A program made the position numbers and the translations under genes. A model generated the notes under the pieces. The model saw nothing but the letters and a program-made list of their open reading frames with translations, made no database searches and was not told where the DNA came from. A stretch of 64,000 nt of DNA from Mucilaginibacter sp. PAMB04168 (GTDB lineage Bacteria; Bacteroidota; Bacteroidia; Sphingobacteriales; Sphingobacteriaceae): contig NZ_CP155079.2 of NCBI RefSeq assembly GCF_039634365.2, forward strand, positions 1,612,001 to 1,676,000. The letters are read 5' to 3'. Shown piece after piece: positions 51,104 to 60,261 of this stretch. Positions within the stretch are counted from its first letter, which is position 1; each line of letters opens with the position of its first letter.

Positions 51104-51136
51104 TTTGGATGTTTGCCCTATTATTTTATACCTTTG
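51104..51136 (+). promoter_or_regulatory. Promoter of the metal-resistance block, predicted leaderless
   Basis: TTTG (51104-51107), 21 bases, TACCTTTG (51129-51136) is a full match to the Bacteroidota consensus. Transcription would begin about 6-7 bases downstream, at or next to the ATG at 51143, so the message may have no leader. Confidence 0.55.
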
Positions 51137-51142
51137 CATGAG

Positions 51143-51457
51143 ATGAGATATATTGCTTTCATATTCAGTATCTACTTTGTTCTTCTGGCATTACTACCGT
51201 GCCAGGACAGGGAGGATATGATCGCAAGCATTACTCATACAACCGTTCAAAAAAGTCACGCACCAAATGATGAGCGCGGTCAGGAAACCTGCCCGCCGTT
51301 CTGTACCTGTTCTTGCTGTTCTACGGCCAGGCACTTAACAGAAACAGTCAGAACCGGTATTTTCACTAAAACGGTTTTTACAGAATATCCGCACTTAATA
51401 ATTCCTGTCCTTCAGGAACAGCCGATCAATATCTGGCAGCCCCCTCAAATAAGCTAA
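51143..51457 (+). CDS. Small secreted Cys-rich protein (DUF6660-like)
   Basis: A 104-residue exported protein starting at ATG 51143. The N terminus is a signal peptide (RYIAFIFSIYFVLLALLPCQ); the mature part has a cysteine cluster CPPFCTCSCCSTARH that could bind metal, then a beta-rich end (TEYPHLIIPVLQEQP). Such proteins are commonly found immediately upstream of CzcA-type pumps in Bacteroidota, as here (73 bases before the pump gene). A periplasmic metal-sensing or metal-binding role is inferred from the cysteines and the location. Confidence 0.72.
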   Translation: MRYIAFIFSIYFVLLALLPCQDREDMIASITHTTVQKSHAPNDERGQETCPPFCTCSCCSTARHLTETVRTGIFTKTVFTEYPHLIIPVLQEQPINIWQPPQIS

Positions 51458-51530
51458 TACGATTTTTAGATGTTTCCGCCTGCAATCAACTTTGCATGGC
51501 TTTTCCGTATCGTATTAATTTTTACAATTT

Positions 51531-54500
51531 ATGTTTGACAAGATTATCGCGTTCTCTATCAGGAACAAGGTAGCTATCGGGATCATGACACTGGTTTTAA
51601 TACTGGTAGGCATTTATTCAGCGTATAACCTGCCGGTTGATGCGCAGCCCGATATTACCAATAACCAGGTACAGATCATTACACAAGCGCCGAGCCTCGG
51701 CGCACAGGAAGTGGAGCAGTTCATAACTGCTCCCATTGAATTAGCTATGGCCAATATTGCCGGGATCATCGAAAAACGTTCGATCTCCCGTTCCGGCATA
51801 TCCGTGATCACCATCGTATTTAAAGATAACGTGGATATTTATTGGGCAAGGCAACAGGTGAATGCCCAATTAAAGGAGGCTGAAAACAGCATTCCAGAAG
51901 GTTTGGGCGAACCATCACTGGCACCGATCACTACAGGCCTTGGGGAGATCTACCAATATGTGATCCACACCAAAAAAGGTTACGAAAATAAATATACGCC
52001 AACCGACCTGCGTACCATCCAGGACTGGATCGTCCGAACCCAGCTGGCCGGAACGGTTGGACTGGCCGAAGTAAGCGGCTGGGGCGGTTACGTGAAGCAA
52101 TACGAGGTCGCTTTGGACAATGATAAGTTGAACTCTTTAGGCATAACCATTCCGCAGGTTTACGAAGCCTTGCAAAAGAACAATGAAAATACCGGCGGCT
52201 CTTATATCGAGCAGCAGCGGAACGCCTATTTTATTCGCGGTTTAGGGCAAGTGCAGAACCTCGACGACATTCGCCGCATCGTGGTTGCCAATACCAAAGG
52301 CTCGCCGATATTGGTGCGGGATATTGCCACCGTGCAGTTCGGCAGCGCTACCCGCTATGGAGCGGTTACCCGCAATGGTGAAGGCGAAGTAGTGGCCGGT
52401 GTTGCATTGATGTTGAAAGGAGAGAATTTCAGCGAGGTGATCGAAAACGTAAAAGAACGAATGGTGCAAATACAAAAATCACTGCCCGAAGGTGTGGTGA
52501 TCGAGCCATTCATTGACCGCACCGAATTGGTAGGCCGGGCTATCGGCACGGTGAAACGCAACTTATTGGAAGGTGCATTGATCGTGATCTTCGTATTGGT
52601 CTTGCTGTTGGGCAATTTAAGGGCAGGTTTAGTTGTCGCTTCGGTGATCCCTTTGGCCATGTTGTTTGCATTTTCCATGATGCGGCTGTTCGGCGTTTCG
52701 GGTAACCTCATGAGCTTAGGAGCAATTGATTTCGGGCTGATCGTAGATGGCGCGGTGATCATCGTCGAAAGCGTCGTGCATCATATCACCACCGGCAGTT
52801 ACCGGCAAAAAGGCGTTGAAAAATTAACCACTGAACAAATGGATGTGGAGGTGCGTGACAGCGCCAGCAAGCTAATGAAGTCGGCGGCATTCGGGCAGAT
52901 CATCATCCTGATCGTTTACCTGCCCTTATTATCCCTCGTGGGTATCGAAGGTAAAATGTTCAGGCCGATGGCGGAAACAGTTGCATTTGCCATTTTAGGC
53001 GCTTTTATTCTTTCGCTTACTTACGTGCCGATGGCTAGCGCTTTGTTTTTAAGCAAGAAAACTGCGCACAAGCGCAACATATCAGACCGCATTATCGAGT
53101 TTTTGCAGCGCATATACCAGCGGGCATTAATTGCCGTATTAAAGATCAAGGTCATTACCGTGACCATAGTGTTTATCGTATTTGGGATAGCTATCTGGGC
53201 ATTCAGCCGCATGGGCGGCGAGTTCATCCCGACTTTGGATGAGGGTGACCTTACTGTTGAAATTTCTATGATGCAGGGCACATCCCTCACCGAAGTGGTC
53301 AAAACCTTCGGTAAAGCGGAGAAACTGTTAAAGGAACGGTTTCCTGAGATCAAACAGGCGGTTACCCGTATCGGCAGTTCTGAAATTCCAACCGACCCGA
53401 TGCCGATGGAAAAGGGCGATATGATGCTGGCCATGAAGCCAAAAGGCGAATGGAAAACGGCTTCTAATAAAGAAGAAATGATCGAAAAAATGGAAGACGC
53501 CTTATCCGCTATTCCCGGTATCAATGTGGAAATATCACAGCCTATGCAGATGCGTTTTAATGAGCTTATGACCGGCATCCGGCAGGATGTGGCTATCAAG
53601 ATCTATGGCGACGACCTTGATATCCTGGCGGTGCAAGCGAAAAAGCTGGCGAAGCTGATCGCGCCGGTCAAAGGCGTTAGCGAGCCCTATATTGAAAAAG
53701 TAAGCGGCCTGCCGCAAATCCAGGTGGCTTATAACCGCGATAAAATGGCGCAGTACGGCTTAAACATCAGTGATGTGAACATGATCCTGAAAACAGCATT
53801 TGCCGGTAGCGTAACCGGTGTCGTATTTGAAGGCGAAAAACGCTTTGATATGGTGGTACGGCTAAACCGTGACCTGCGGGAAAATATTTCAGGGGTTGAA
53901 AACTTATTGGTTCCCTTGCCGTCAGGCAATAAGGTGCCCTTAAGCCAGGTCGCTGATATTTCCTTCAAAGATGCGCCTGCGCAGGTTTCCCGAGAAGATG
54001 GTAAAAGGCGTATTTATGTGGGCTTCAATGTACAGGGCCGGGATGTAGAAACCACCGTCAAAGAGATCCAGGGTAAATTGGACAAGGCTTTAAAATTGCC
54101 TTCGGGTTATTACCTTACCTATGGCGGCCAGTTCCAAAATCTGCAAGCTGCTAAGTCCAGGTTAATGGTAGCTGTACCTGCAGCCTTATTGTTTATTCTG
54201 GTGCTGCTGTACGTTACTTTCCGCTCGGTGAAAGAAAGCCTGCTCATTTTCACGGCCGTGCCATTGGCCTCTATGGGCGGCGTAGCGGCATTGCTATTGC
54301 GCGGAATGCCTTTCTCTATCTCAGCCGGTGTTGGCTTTATTGCATTATTCGGCGTGGCAGTTTTAAACGGTATCGTGCTGATCGGCTACTTTAACCAGTT
54401 AAAGGAAGAAGGCATGGACAATATTTATGATCGTGTTTTGGAAGGTACGAAGACCAGGCTTCGACCGGTGCTCATGACCGCCTCCGTTGCTTCATTAGGT

Positions 54501-55907
54501 TTTCTACCTATGGCCTTATCTTCGAGCGCCGGTGCCGAAGTGCAACGACCTTTAGCAACTGTGGTGATCGGCGGGTTAATTACCGCCACCTTTTTAACGC
54601 TCTTCGTGCTGCCTTGTCTTTATCTGCTGTTTAACCGTAAGGAAGCCGGGCAGATCAAAGTGCCCAAAGCATTAGTCACGCTATTGCTGATCTTTAGTAT
54701 TGGTCTGCTCCAGAATAACAAAGCAACGGCTCAAAGCCGGATGCCGTTAACCTTAGACAGCGCGATCAGTAAAGCTTTAAAAAATAACCTGCAAATACGC
54801 TCGGCACGCTTATCCGTCGAACAGGCCAGGGCATTGCAAAGGTCAGGCACAGACATTCCTAAAACCGAGGTCATGGTCACGCAAGACCCAACCAGCGGCG
54901 GGAACATGGATAATGCTATTGGTATCACACAAACCATCGCCTGGCCCGGTGTTTACAAAAATCAGCGTAAGCTGCTTAACCAGCAAACTTTATTAGCGGA
55001 ACGAAACGGACATTTAACCAAAACGGAGATCATCCGCCAGGTACGCAGCGCCTGGTATGCCTATCTGCTGAACCGGGAAACACTACGCGTACTGGACTAT
55101 CAGGACAGCGTTTATAAAGGCTTCGTCAAAAAAGCGGAGGTCAGGTTTAAGACGGGCGAAACCTCCAACCTGGAACTGATCAGCGCCCGGAACAAGTACC
55201 AGGAGATCGTTGCGCTGCAGATCGGTGCGCAGGCAGACCTGCGCAGCAACGAACTGGTGTTACAGCAACTCTTGAATACTGCGGAACCCATTATAGCCGC
55301 CGAAAGCAAACTGCCGATCCTCTTACCGATGACTACAGATTCGGTTAATGTTAGCAATAATCCGCAGGTCAATATTGATCTGCAAAACATTGAGGTGGCT
55401 AACGCCAGGATAGCTTTAGAAAAATCAAAAGGTTTACCTGATTTGACACTGGGTTATAACCAGCAATTAGTGATCTCGGGCTTTAACCCTGCGGGCATTA
55501 ACCGGGATTATTCACCCGGTACCCGCATCGCCGGTATACAGGTCGGTGTGGCCTTACCGCTGTTTAACGGCGCAAACCGCGCAAGGGTTAAATCGGAACG
55601 CTTATCCGCCCAGGTGGCTCAAACGAATTACCAGCAGACACAATCACAGGTACGTTTGCAATATGAGCAGGAAATGCAGCAATATCAAAAATTCAAACAA
55701 TCCGTAGATTATTATATGTCTGAGGGATTGAAACAGGCAGATGAACAATTACGCATCGCGCAGGTATCGTTCAACCTGGGTGAGATCGGCTACATTGAGT
55801 ATATCCAGAATATGTCGGCCGCCGTTCAGGTGAAGTTAGCCTATATCGAAGCGGTAAGCCGTTTGAACCAATCAGCCATCCAGCTACAATTTATTAAAGG
55901 AGAATAA
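51531..55907 (+). CDS. czcA: CzcA-type heavy-metal RND pump fused to an outer-membrane factor
   Basis: A 1458-residue fusion. Residues 1 to about 1040 are a heavy-metal-efflux RND pump (FDKIIAFSIRNKVAIGIM start, 12 membrane helices, PVDAQPDITNNQVQIIT). The TM4 motif AIDFGLIVDGAVIIVES (Asp near 399) is the DFGxxxDGA type seen in Zn/Co/Cd exporters, unlike the GAxxDAA type of Cu/Ag CusA. After LPCLYLLFNRKEA comes a second signal-like segment (ALVTLLLIFSIGLL to KATAQS, about 1046-1066) and then a TolC/CusC-like outer-membrane factor (LTLDSAISKALKNNLQIRSARLSVEQAR onward) to the end. Cleavage after the internal signal would free the outer-membrane part. The adaptor gene follows 2 bases later, completing a tripartite pump. 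Confidence 0.92.
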   Translation: MFDKIIAFSIRNKVAIGIMTLVLILVGIYSAYNLPVDAQPDITNNQVQIITQAPSLGAQEVEQFITAPIELAMANIAGIIEKRSISRSGISVITIVFKDNVDIYWARQQVNAQLKEAENSIPEGLGEPSLAPITTGLGEIYQYVIHTKKGYENKYTPTDLRTIQDWIVRTQLAGTVGLAEVSGWGGYVKQYEVALDNDKLNSLGITIPQVYEALQKNNENTGGSYIEQQRNAYFIRGLGQVQNLDDIRRIVVANTKGSPILVRDIATVQFGSATRYGAVTRNGEGEVVAGVALMLKGENFSEVIENVKERMVQIQKSLPEGVVIEPFIDRTELVGRAIGTVKRNLLEGALIVIFVLVLLLGNLRAGLVVASVIPLAMLFAFSMMRLFGVSGNLMSLGAIDFGLIVDGAVIIVESVVHHITTGSYRQKGVEKLTTEQMDVEVRDSASKLMKSAAFGQIIILIVYLPLLSLVGIEGKMFRPMAETVAFAILGAFILSLTYVPMASALFLSKKTAHKRNISDRIIEFLQRIYQRALIAVLKIKVITVTIVFIVFGIAIWAFSRMGGEFIPTLDEGDLTVEISMMQGTSLTEVVKTFGKAEKLLKERFPEIKQAVTRIGSSEIPTDPMPMEKGDMMLAMKPKGEWKTASNKEEMIEKMEDALSAIPGINVEISQPMQMRFNELMTGIRQDVAIKIYGDDLDILAVQAKKLAKLIAPVKGVSEPYIEKVSGLPQIQVAYNRDKMAQYGLNISDVNMILKTAFAGSVTGVVFEGEKRFDMVVRLNRDLRENISGVENLLVPLPSGNKVPLSQVADISFKDAPAQVSREDGKRRIYVGFNVQGRDVETTVKEIQGKLDKALKLPSGYYLTYGGQFQNLQAAKSRLMVAVPAALLFILVLLYVTFRSVKESLLIFTAVPLASMGGVAALLLRGMPFSISAGVGFIALFGVAVLNGIVLIGYFNQLKEEGMDNIYDRVLEGTKTRLRPVLMTASVASLGFLPMALSSSAGAEVQRPLATVVIGGLITATFLTLFVLPCLYLLFNRKEAGQIKVPKALVTLLLIFSIGLLQNNKATAQSRMPLTLDSAISKALKNNLQIRSARLSVEQARALQRSGTDIPKTEVMVTQDPTSGGNMDNAIGITQTIAWPGVYKNQRKLLNQQTLLAERNGHLTKTEIIRQVRSAWYAYLLNRETLRVLDYQDSVYKGFVKKAEVRFKTGETSNLELISARNKYQEIVALQIGAQADLRSNELVLQQLLNTAEPIIAAESKLPILLPMTTDSVNVSNNPQVNIDLQNIEVANARIALEKSKGLPDLTLGYNQQLVISGFNPAGINRDYSPGTRIAGIQVGVALPLFNGANRARVKSERLSAQVAQTNYQQTQSQVRLQYEQEMQQYQKFKQSVDYYMSEGLKQADEQLRIAQVSFNLGEIGYIEYIQNMSAAVQVKLAYIEAVSRLNQSAIQLQFIKGE

Positions 55908-55909
55908 CC

Positions 55910-57112
55910 ATGAAAATTCAAAAATATAAGTACTTCACCATTGCCCTTCTGCTGGCCGCAGGCTTAACATCCTGTACGGGAAATTCCGCTAAAAAGGAAG
56001 CAGACACCAAAGAAAACAAGGAAAGCGCCGAAGCGGAAAAGCCAAAACCCGGAGGCTTGGAACTAACCCCCGAACAAATGCAAACGGTCGGTATTGTCAC
56101 CGGGCCAATCGCGCAAAAAAACCTTGATTCCGTGATCAAAGCCAACGGACAATTAGCGGTTCCGCCGCAAAACAAGGCGGATGTGAGCATTCTCTCAGGT
56201 GGTATCATTGCGCACATCAGCGTTATTGAAGGACAGCAGGTCAGGCGCGGACAGCTACTGGCCACTATCAAGAACCAGGACCTGATCAAGATCCAGCAGG
56301 ATTATCTCGCCGCTAAGAATAATTTCACTTATGTGGATGCGGAATATAACCGTCAAAAGCAATTGCAGGCGGCTGGTGCCGGTACCGGTAAATCTTTCCA
56401 GTCGGCGGAAGCCACCTATAATGCCGAACGTTCCCGCTTAACCGCTTATGAGAGCCAGTTGCGGCAATTGGGTATATCCCCCGGAAGTATCTCGGGTGGT
56501 AAAATTGTTTCGCAATTCCCGGTACTTTCGCCTATCGGCGGCACGGTCGGGCAGATCACGGCCAACACCGGCGCTTTTGTGCAGCCCGGCACCTCCATTA
56601 TGGAAGTGGTTGATAATTCCAAAATACATTGCGACCTCACGGTATTTGAAAAAGACCTGATGCATGTTAAAGTCGGCCAGAAGGTAAGCTTCCAGTTGAC
56701 CAATCAGGAGAACCAGCTTATTACCGGCACCATCAACGGGATCAATAAATCTTTTGAAAATGAAAGCAAAGGGGTCACAGTACATGCGGTCATCAACAAC
56801 AAAGAACAAAAGAACCTGATCCCCGGTATGTATGTTACCGCGCTGATCAGTACCGGCAGCAGGTTAACTTCGGCAGTGCCGGTAGATGCCGTTGTTCGCG
56901 CCGAAGGCAAACAGTATATTTTTGTAGTTGTTCCCGGCGAAAGCACCGGCGGCAAAGTCGGATTCAAAAAAGCGGAAGTGACCACCGGGGTTACGGAACT
57001 TGGCTTTATTCAGATCAGGCCGGTTGATGAACTGCCCGCTTCAGCGAAGGTCGCCTTAAAGGGAGCCTTTTATTTGCAATCTAAAGCCACAGGTGGCGCG
57101 GAGGAAGAATAG
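55910..57112 (+). CDS. Periplasmic adaptor of the RND metal pump
   Basis: A 400-residue membrane-fusion protein that bridges the inner-membrane pump and the outer-membrane factor. It is a lipoprotein: signal YFTIALLLAAGLTSC with lipobox LTSC. The mature part has the usual order of helical hairpin (LAAKNNFTYVDAEYNRQKQLQAA, SAEATYNAERSRLTAYESQLRQLG), lipoyl-like halves (VSILSGGIIAHISVIEGQQVRRGQLLATI and SPIGGTVGQITANTGAFVQPGTSIMEV), a beta-barrel domain and a membrane-proximal domain. It lacks an obvious Met- or His-rich metal-binding N terminus, in line with a CzcB-type rather than CusB-type adaptor. It is followed 2 bases later by the Fur-family gene. Confidence 0.92.
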   Translation: MKIQKYKYFTIALLLAAGLTSCTGNSAKKEADTKENKESAEAEKPKPGGLELTPEQMQTVGIVTGPIAQKNLDSVIKANGQLAVPPQNKADVSILSGGIIAHISVIEGQQVRRGQLLATIKNQDLIKIQQDYLAAKNNFTYVDAEYNRQKQLQAAGAGTGKSFQSAEATYNAERSRLTAYESQLRQLGISPGSISGGKIVSQFPVLSPIGGTVGQITANTGAFVQPGTSIMEVVDNSKIHCDLTVFEKDLMHVKVGQKVSFQLTNQENQLITGTINGINKSFENESKGVTVHAVINNKEQKNLIPGMYVTALISTGSRLTSAVPVDAVVRAEGKQYIFVVVPGESTGGKVGFKKAEVTTGVTELGFIQIRPVDELPASAKVALKGAFYLQSKATGGAEEE

Positions 57113-57114
57113 TA

Positions 57115-57528
57115 ATGAAAGAACTGGAGAACATTTTGCTGCAAAAGCAGATCAATCCAACCGCTATGCGGTTGGTTGTGCTGGATTATCTTCTGAAACA
57201 AACCAACGCGGTAAGCCTGACGGATATGGAGCTAAGCCTCGAAAAGACAGACCGGGTAACCTTGTACCGCAGTATAAAAACATTTGAAGAACATGGATTG
57301 GTCCACCGGATAGATGATGGCACTGGAATTACCAAATTTGCGCTTTGTCAGCCGTCCTGTACAATTGATGGTCACCATGACCTGCATGTTCATTTCTACT
57401 GTACTAATTGCGGGGAAACGCATTGTTTGCCCAGAACACACATACCGGAAGTCAAATTACCGGGAGGCTACGAACGGCAGGAAACAAGTTTGCTGGTAAA
57501 GGGCTTATGTCCTGAATGTCAAAAATAA
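57115..57528 (+). CDS. Fur-family metalloregulator
   Basis: A 137-residue Fur/Zur-family repressor. The winged-helix part is LLQKQINPTAMRLVVLDYLLKQTNAVSLTDMELSLEKTDRVTLYRSIKTFEEHGLVHRI (TLYRSIKTFEEHGLV is the recognition helix region). The regulatory part has DGHHDLHVHFYCTNCG (His cluster and the first CxxC) and a C-terminal CPEC, giving the structural zinc site. It overlaps no neighbour but lies 2 bases after the adaptor gene, so it is in the pump operon and probably senses Zn or a related metal to control this block. No clear Fur/Zur box was identified by eye. Confidence 0.88.
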   Translation: MKELENILLQKQINPTAMRLVVLDYLLKQTNAVSLTDMELSLEKTDRVTLYRSIKTFEEHGLVHRIDDGTGITKFALCQPSCTIDGHHDLHVHFYCTNCGETHCLPRTHIPEVKLPGGYERQETSLLVKGLCPECQK

Positions 57529-57576
57529 ATGCACTACGATTGCAGGGTATACCTGCTTAAATTTGAATAGGTTGAA

Positions 57577-57753
57577 ATGAGTGAACAAAAATTTGAGGGA
57601 TTCGATGATCAGTTAAAAGATCTGCGCCCGGAAGTAAAAGAAAAGGCATTGGAACTGGCATCAGCCTACGTTGCTGCTGGAACTCAACCGGAAGTCGCTT
57701 TGAAAAAAGCGACCGCAGAGGCGGAACTATGGTTCTTAGATTCTGAAGGATAA
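57577..57753 (+). CDS. 58-residue conserved-looking small protein
   Basis: A short acidic protein from ATG 57577 (MSEQKFEGFDDQLKDLRPEV, ending AEAELWFLDSEG). It is predicted as three helices with KEKALELASAYVAAGTQPEVALKKATAEAE in the middle. The gene lies 48 bases after the Fur gene and 19 bases before the P-type ATPase, reading in the same direction, and its composition is protein-like. A small helical regulator or chaperone of the metal block is possible; no family is recognised. Confidence 0.65.
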   Translation: MSEQKFEGFDDQLKDLRPEVKEKALELASAYVAAGTQPEVALKKATAEAELWFLDSEG

Positions 57754-57772
57754 TTCATTTAGCGTACAAATA

Positions 57773-59797
57773 ATGAAAAAAGAAAACAAAAATAAGCGGG
57801 CAATACCGACAGCATCCGGAAAGGAAGCTATTCTTGAAAATGATACACCACAGGTGAATATCATGAAAGAGCAGGACAGGGAATTGAAAGAGGAAGAAGA
57901 CGATGATGAAGTGCTTGACCTGAATAAACCAGCGGAAGAAGAAGGCTGGCAAAGCCACTGGCCGCTGCTAACCGCGCTGGCGATTTTATCAATCATGCTA
58001 ACCCTTGAATTTGGCTTTAAATACCAGCCAGCTTTCCCACTTAACCTGATCATTTTTTCGGTGGCATTCTTATTGGCGGGATATAATGTTTTGGGAATGG
58101 CCTGGCGCAAAGCGAAACACTTTGATTTTTTCAATGAGTTCTTTTTGATGAGTGTTGCCACCATTGGCGCTTTCAGCATCGGTTCTTACAGTGAAGGCGT
58201 CGCAGTAATGGTGTTTTATTCCATTGGCGAGTGGTTCCAGGATTCGGCCGTTAACCGGGCGAAAAAAAGCATTAAAGCATTATTGGACATCCGGCCTGAT
58301 AAAGTAACCGTGATAAGGGATGGCAAAACCTTGATAAGCGATCCGAAAGAGATTAAAATAGACGAGATCATCCAGGTAAAAGCAGGCGAAAAAGTTGCGC
58401 TCGATGGCGAGCTTTATTCGGATACGGCAACATTTAATACCGCTGCCCTGACCGGGGAAAGCAAACCGGATACGAAGAGAAAAGGTGAAAAGGTACTTGC
58501 GGGTATGATCAACCTGGACAAAGTAAGCGAAGTGCAGGTCAAAGCTTTGTTTAAAGACAGTAAACTTAGCCAGATACTCGACATGGTGCAGGATGCTACG
58601 TCACGAAAATCGCAAACACAGCTATTTATCAGCCGTTTTGCAAAGATTTATACGCCGATTGTATTTGCGCTGGCGCTGTTAGTTTGTTTTGCGCCTTACT
58701 TCTTTACAGACCCTTACAACTTCCATCAATGGTTTTACCGGGCGTTGGTGTTCCTCGTAATCAGTTGCCCTTGTGCGCTGGTCGTTTCTATTCCACTGGG
58801 CTACTTTGGAGGGATCGGGCTGGCCTCACGTAACGGTATTCTTTTTAAGGGCTCAAATTTTCTGGATGTAATGACCACGATCAATACGGTCATCATGGAT
58901 AAAACGGGTACGCTGACCAAAGGCGTATTTAATGTGCAGGAAGTAGTGACCGATAACTTTGATGAAAAGGAACTGGTTAGCGTTGCGGCAGCGATTGAAA
59001 GCAATTCTACCCATCCGATAGCTAAAGCGGTAGTTGCTTATGCCGGTGATAGTATTGGTAACCTTAAGGCAGATGCTGTCGAAGAAATTTCCGGACATGG
59101 TTTGAAAGGAACGGTTGAAGGCAGGACTGTTTTAGCTGGCAATACCAAGCTGTTAAAAAAATACAATATCCCTTATCCAACGGAAGTGGATAAGCTGGTC
59201 GACACGGTAGTTGTGGTTGCTGTTAATGACAAATACGCAGGCTACCTGACCATCGCAGATGAAATTAAAGAAGACGCGAAACAAGCCATTGATCAGATGC
59301 ATAGCCTGAAGATTCAGACCGTGATGCTTTCCGGTGACAAACAGGCCGTAGTGGATAAGGTTGCCAAATCATTAGGAATCGATAAAGCTTTCGGCGACCT
59401 GCTGCCTGATGGAAAAGTACAGAAGGTACAGGAATATAAAAATATGGGCAGCCGGATCGCTTTTATAGGCGATGGTGTAAATGACGCACCTGTGGTGGCA
59501 CTGGCCGACGCCGGTATAGCGATGGGTGGACTGGGGAGCGATGCTACCATTGAAACGGCTGATATTGTTATTCAAAACGATCAGCCTTCAAAAATTACCG
59601 TCGCGATAAAGATCGGACGGATCACTAAACAGATCGTGTGGCAAAACATCACCATCGCCATGGTGGTGAAGGTCATCGTTTTGGTTCTTGGCGCAGGTGG
59701 CATGGCTAATTTATGGGAAGCGGTCATTGCCGACGTAGGCGTTGCCCTGCTGGCGATCCTGAATGCGGTGAGAATACAGAAGATGAAGTTAGAATAG
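57773..59797 (+). CDS. Zn/Cd-type P1B-2 metal-translocating ATPase
   Basis: A 674-residue P-type ATPase that exports divalent soft metals. Motifs: TGES in NTAALTGESKPDT, the metal-site CPC in FLVISCPCALVVSIPLGYFGG, phosphorylation DKTGTLTKG, HP in ESNSTHPIAKAV, and the hinge GDGVNDAPVVALADAGIAMG. The last helices carry Lys in MVVKVIVLVLG and Asp in IADVGVALLAILNAVRI, the P1B-2 (ZntA/CadA) signature. The usual N-terminal GMTCxxC domain is missing and replaced by an acidic stretch (KEEEDDDEVLDLN), which may bind metal. It follows the 58-residue gene by 19 bases, in line with the Fur-controlled efflux operon. Confidence 0.92.
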   Translation: MKKENKNKRAIPTASGKEAILENDTPQVNIMKEQDRELKEEEDDDEVLDLNKPAEEEGWQSHWPLLTALAILSIMLTLEFGFKYQPAFPLNLIIFSVAFLLAGYNVLGMAWRKAKHFDFFNEFFLMSVATIGAFSIGSYSEGVAVMVFYSIGEWFQDSAVNRAKKSIKALLDIRPDKVTVIRDGKTLISDPKEIKIDEIIQVKAGEKVALDGELYSDTATFNTAALTGESKPDTKRKGEKVLAGMINLDKVSEVQVKALFKDSKLSQILDMVQDATSRKSQTQLFISRFAKIYTPIVFALALLVCFAPYFFTDPYNFHQWFYRALVFLVISCPCALVVSIPLGYFGGIGLASRNGILFKGSNFLDVMTTINTVIMDKTGTLTKGVFNVQEVVTDNFDEKELVSVAAAIESNSTHPIAKAVVAYAGDSIGNLKADAVEEISGHGLKGTVEGRTVLAGNTKLLKKYNIPYPTEVDKLVDTVVVVAVNDKYAGYLTIADEIKEDAKQAIDQMHSLKIQTVMLSGDKQAVVDKVAKSLGIDKAFGDLLPDGKVQKVQEYKNMGSRIAFIGDGVNDAPVVALADAGIAMGGLGSDATIETADIVIQNDQPSKITVAIKIGRITKQIVWQNITIAMVVKVIVLVLGAGGMANLWEAVIADVGVALLAILNAVRIQKMKLE

Positions 59798-59820
59798 ATT
59801 TTTAATAAATACATGAAACC

Positions 59821-60261
59821 ATGTTAGTCGAAACTGATGATATTACGCTGAAGAGCCGTTTTCAAAACAAAACGACAAAGAAAGAAGCATTTAAAGAAAT
59901 TTTAGACAGTTATAGCCGGAAGCTGTATTACTTTCTAAGGAAATTAGGCATTGATCATGAAGATACTGATGAGTTAATACAAGACGTTTTCCTGAATTTG
60001 TGGAGGACAGAAATTTTTGACACTGCTATTGACCTGGCTTTATACCGTCTAATGGCAAGGCACACTATAGTGTTTCTGGAAAAAAAGGCGGTGGTGCAAA
60101 TAAATGGCTTAACGTCTAAGGAACTAATAATTATGATCCTAAAAGATCAGGAAGAATTTGATTTTTCCGAAATAGCCCAAATAACCGCTATTCCAGTTAC
60201 CGAGGTCCGTCATTATTTTAAAGTGGCAGTCACAAAATTTAATCAGACTTTACGGAAATAG
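59821..60261 (+). CDS. Short ECF-like sigma factor
   Basis: A 146-residue protein with sigma region 2 (KEILDSYSRKLYYFLRKLGIDHEDTDELIQDVFLNLWR, the core-binding and -10 recognition helices) and a reduced region 4 (LKDQEEFDFSEIAQITAIPVTEVRHYFKVAVTKFNQTLR, helix-turn-helix). ECF sigma factors are usually 170-190 residues, so the linker between the regions is short. It lies 23 bases after the Zn/Cd ATPase gene and overlaps the convergent methyltransferase gene by 19 bases. It may drive metal-responsive genes. No anti-sigma gene is adjacent. Confidence 0.78.
   Translation: MLVETDDITLKSRFQNKTTKKEAFKEILDSYSRKLYYFLRKLGIDHEDTDELIQDVFLNLWRTEIFDTAIDLALYRLMARHTIVFLEKKAVVQINGLTSKELIIMILKDQEEFDFSEIAQITAIPVTEVRHYFKVAVTKFNQTLRK

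Noticed and set aside
53021..53599. 192-codon minus-strand frame inside czcA
   Set aside because: Lies wholly within a well-conserved pump gene; composition typical of an antisense shadow.
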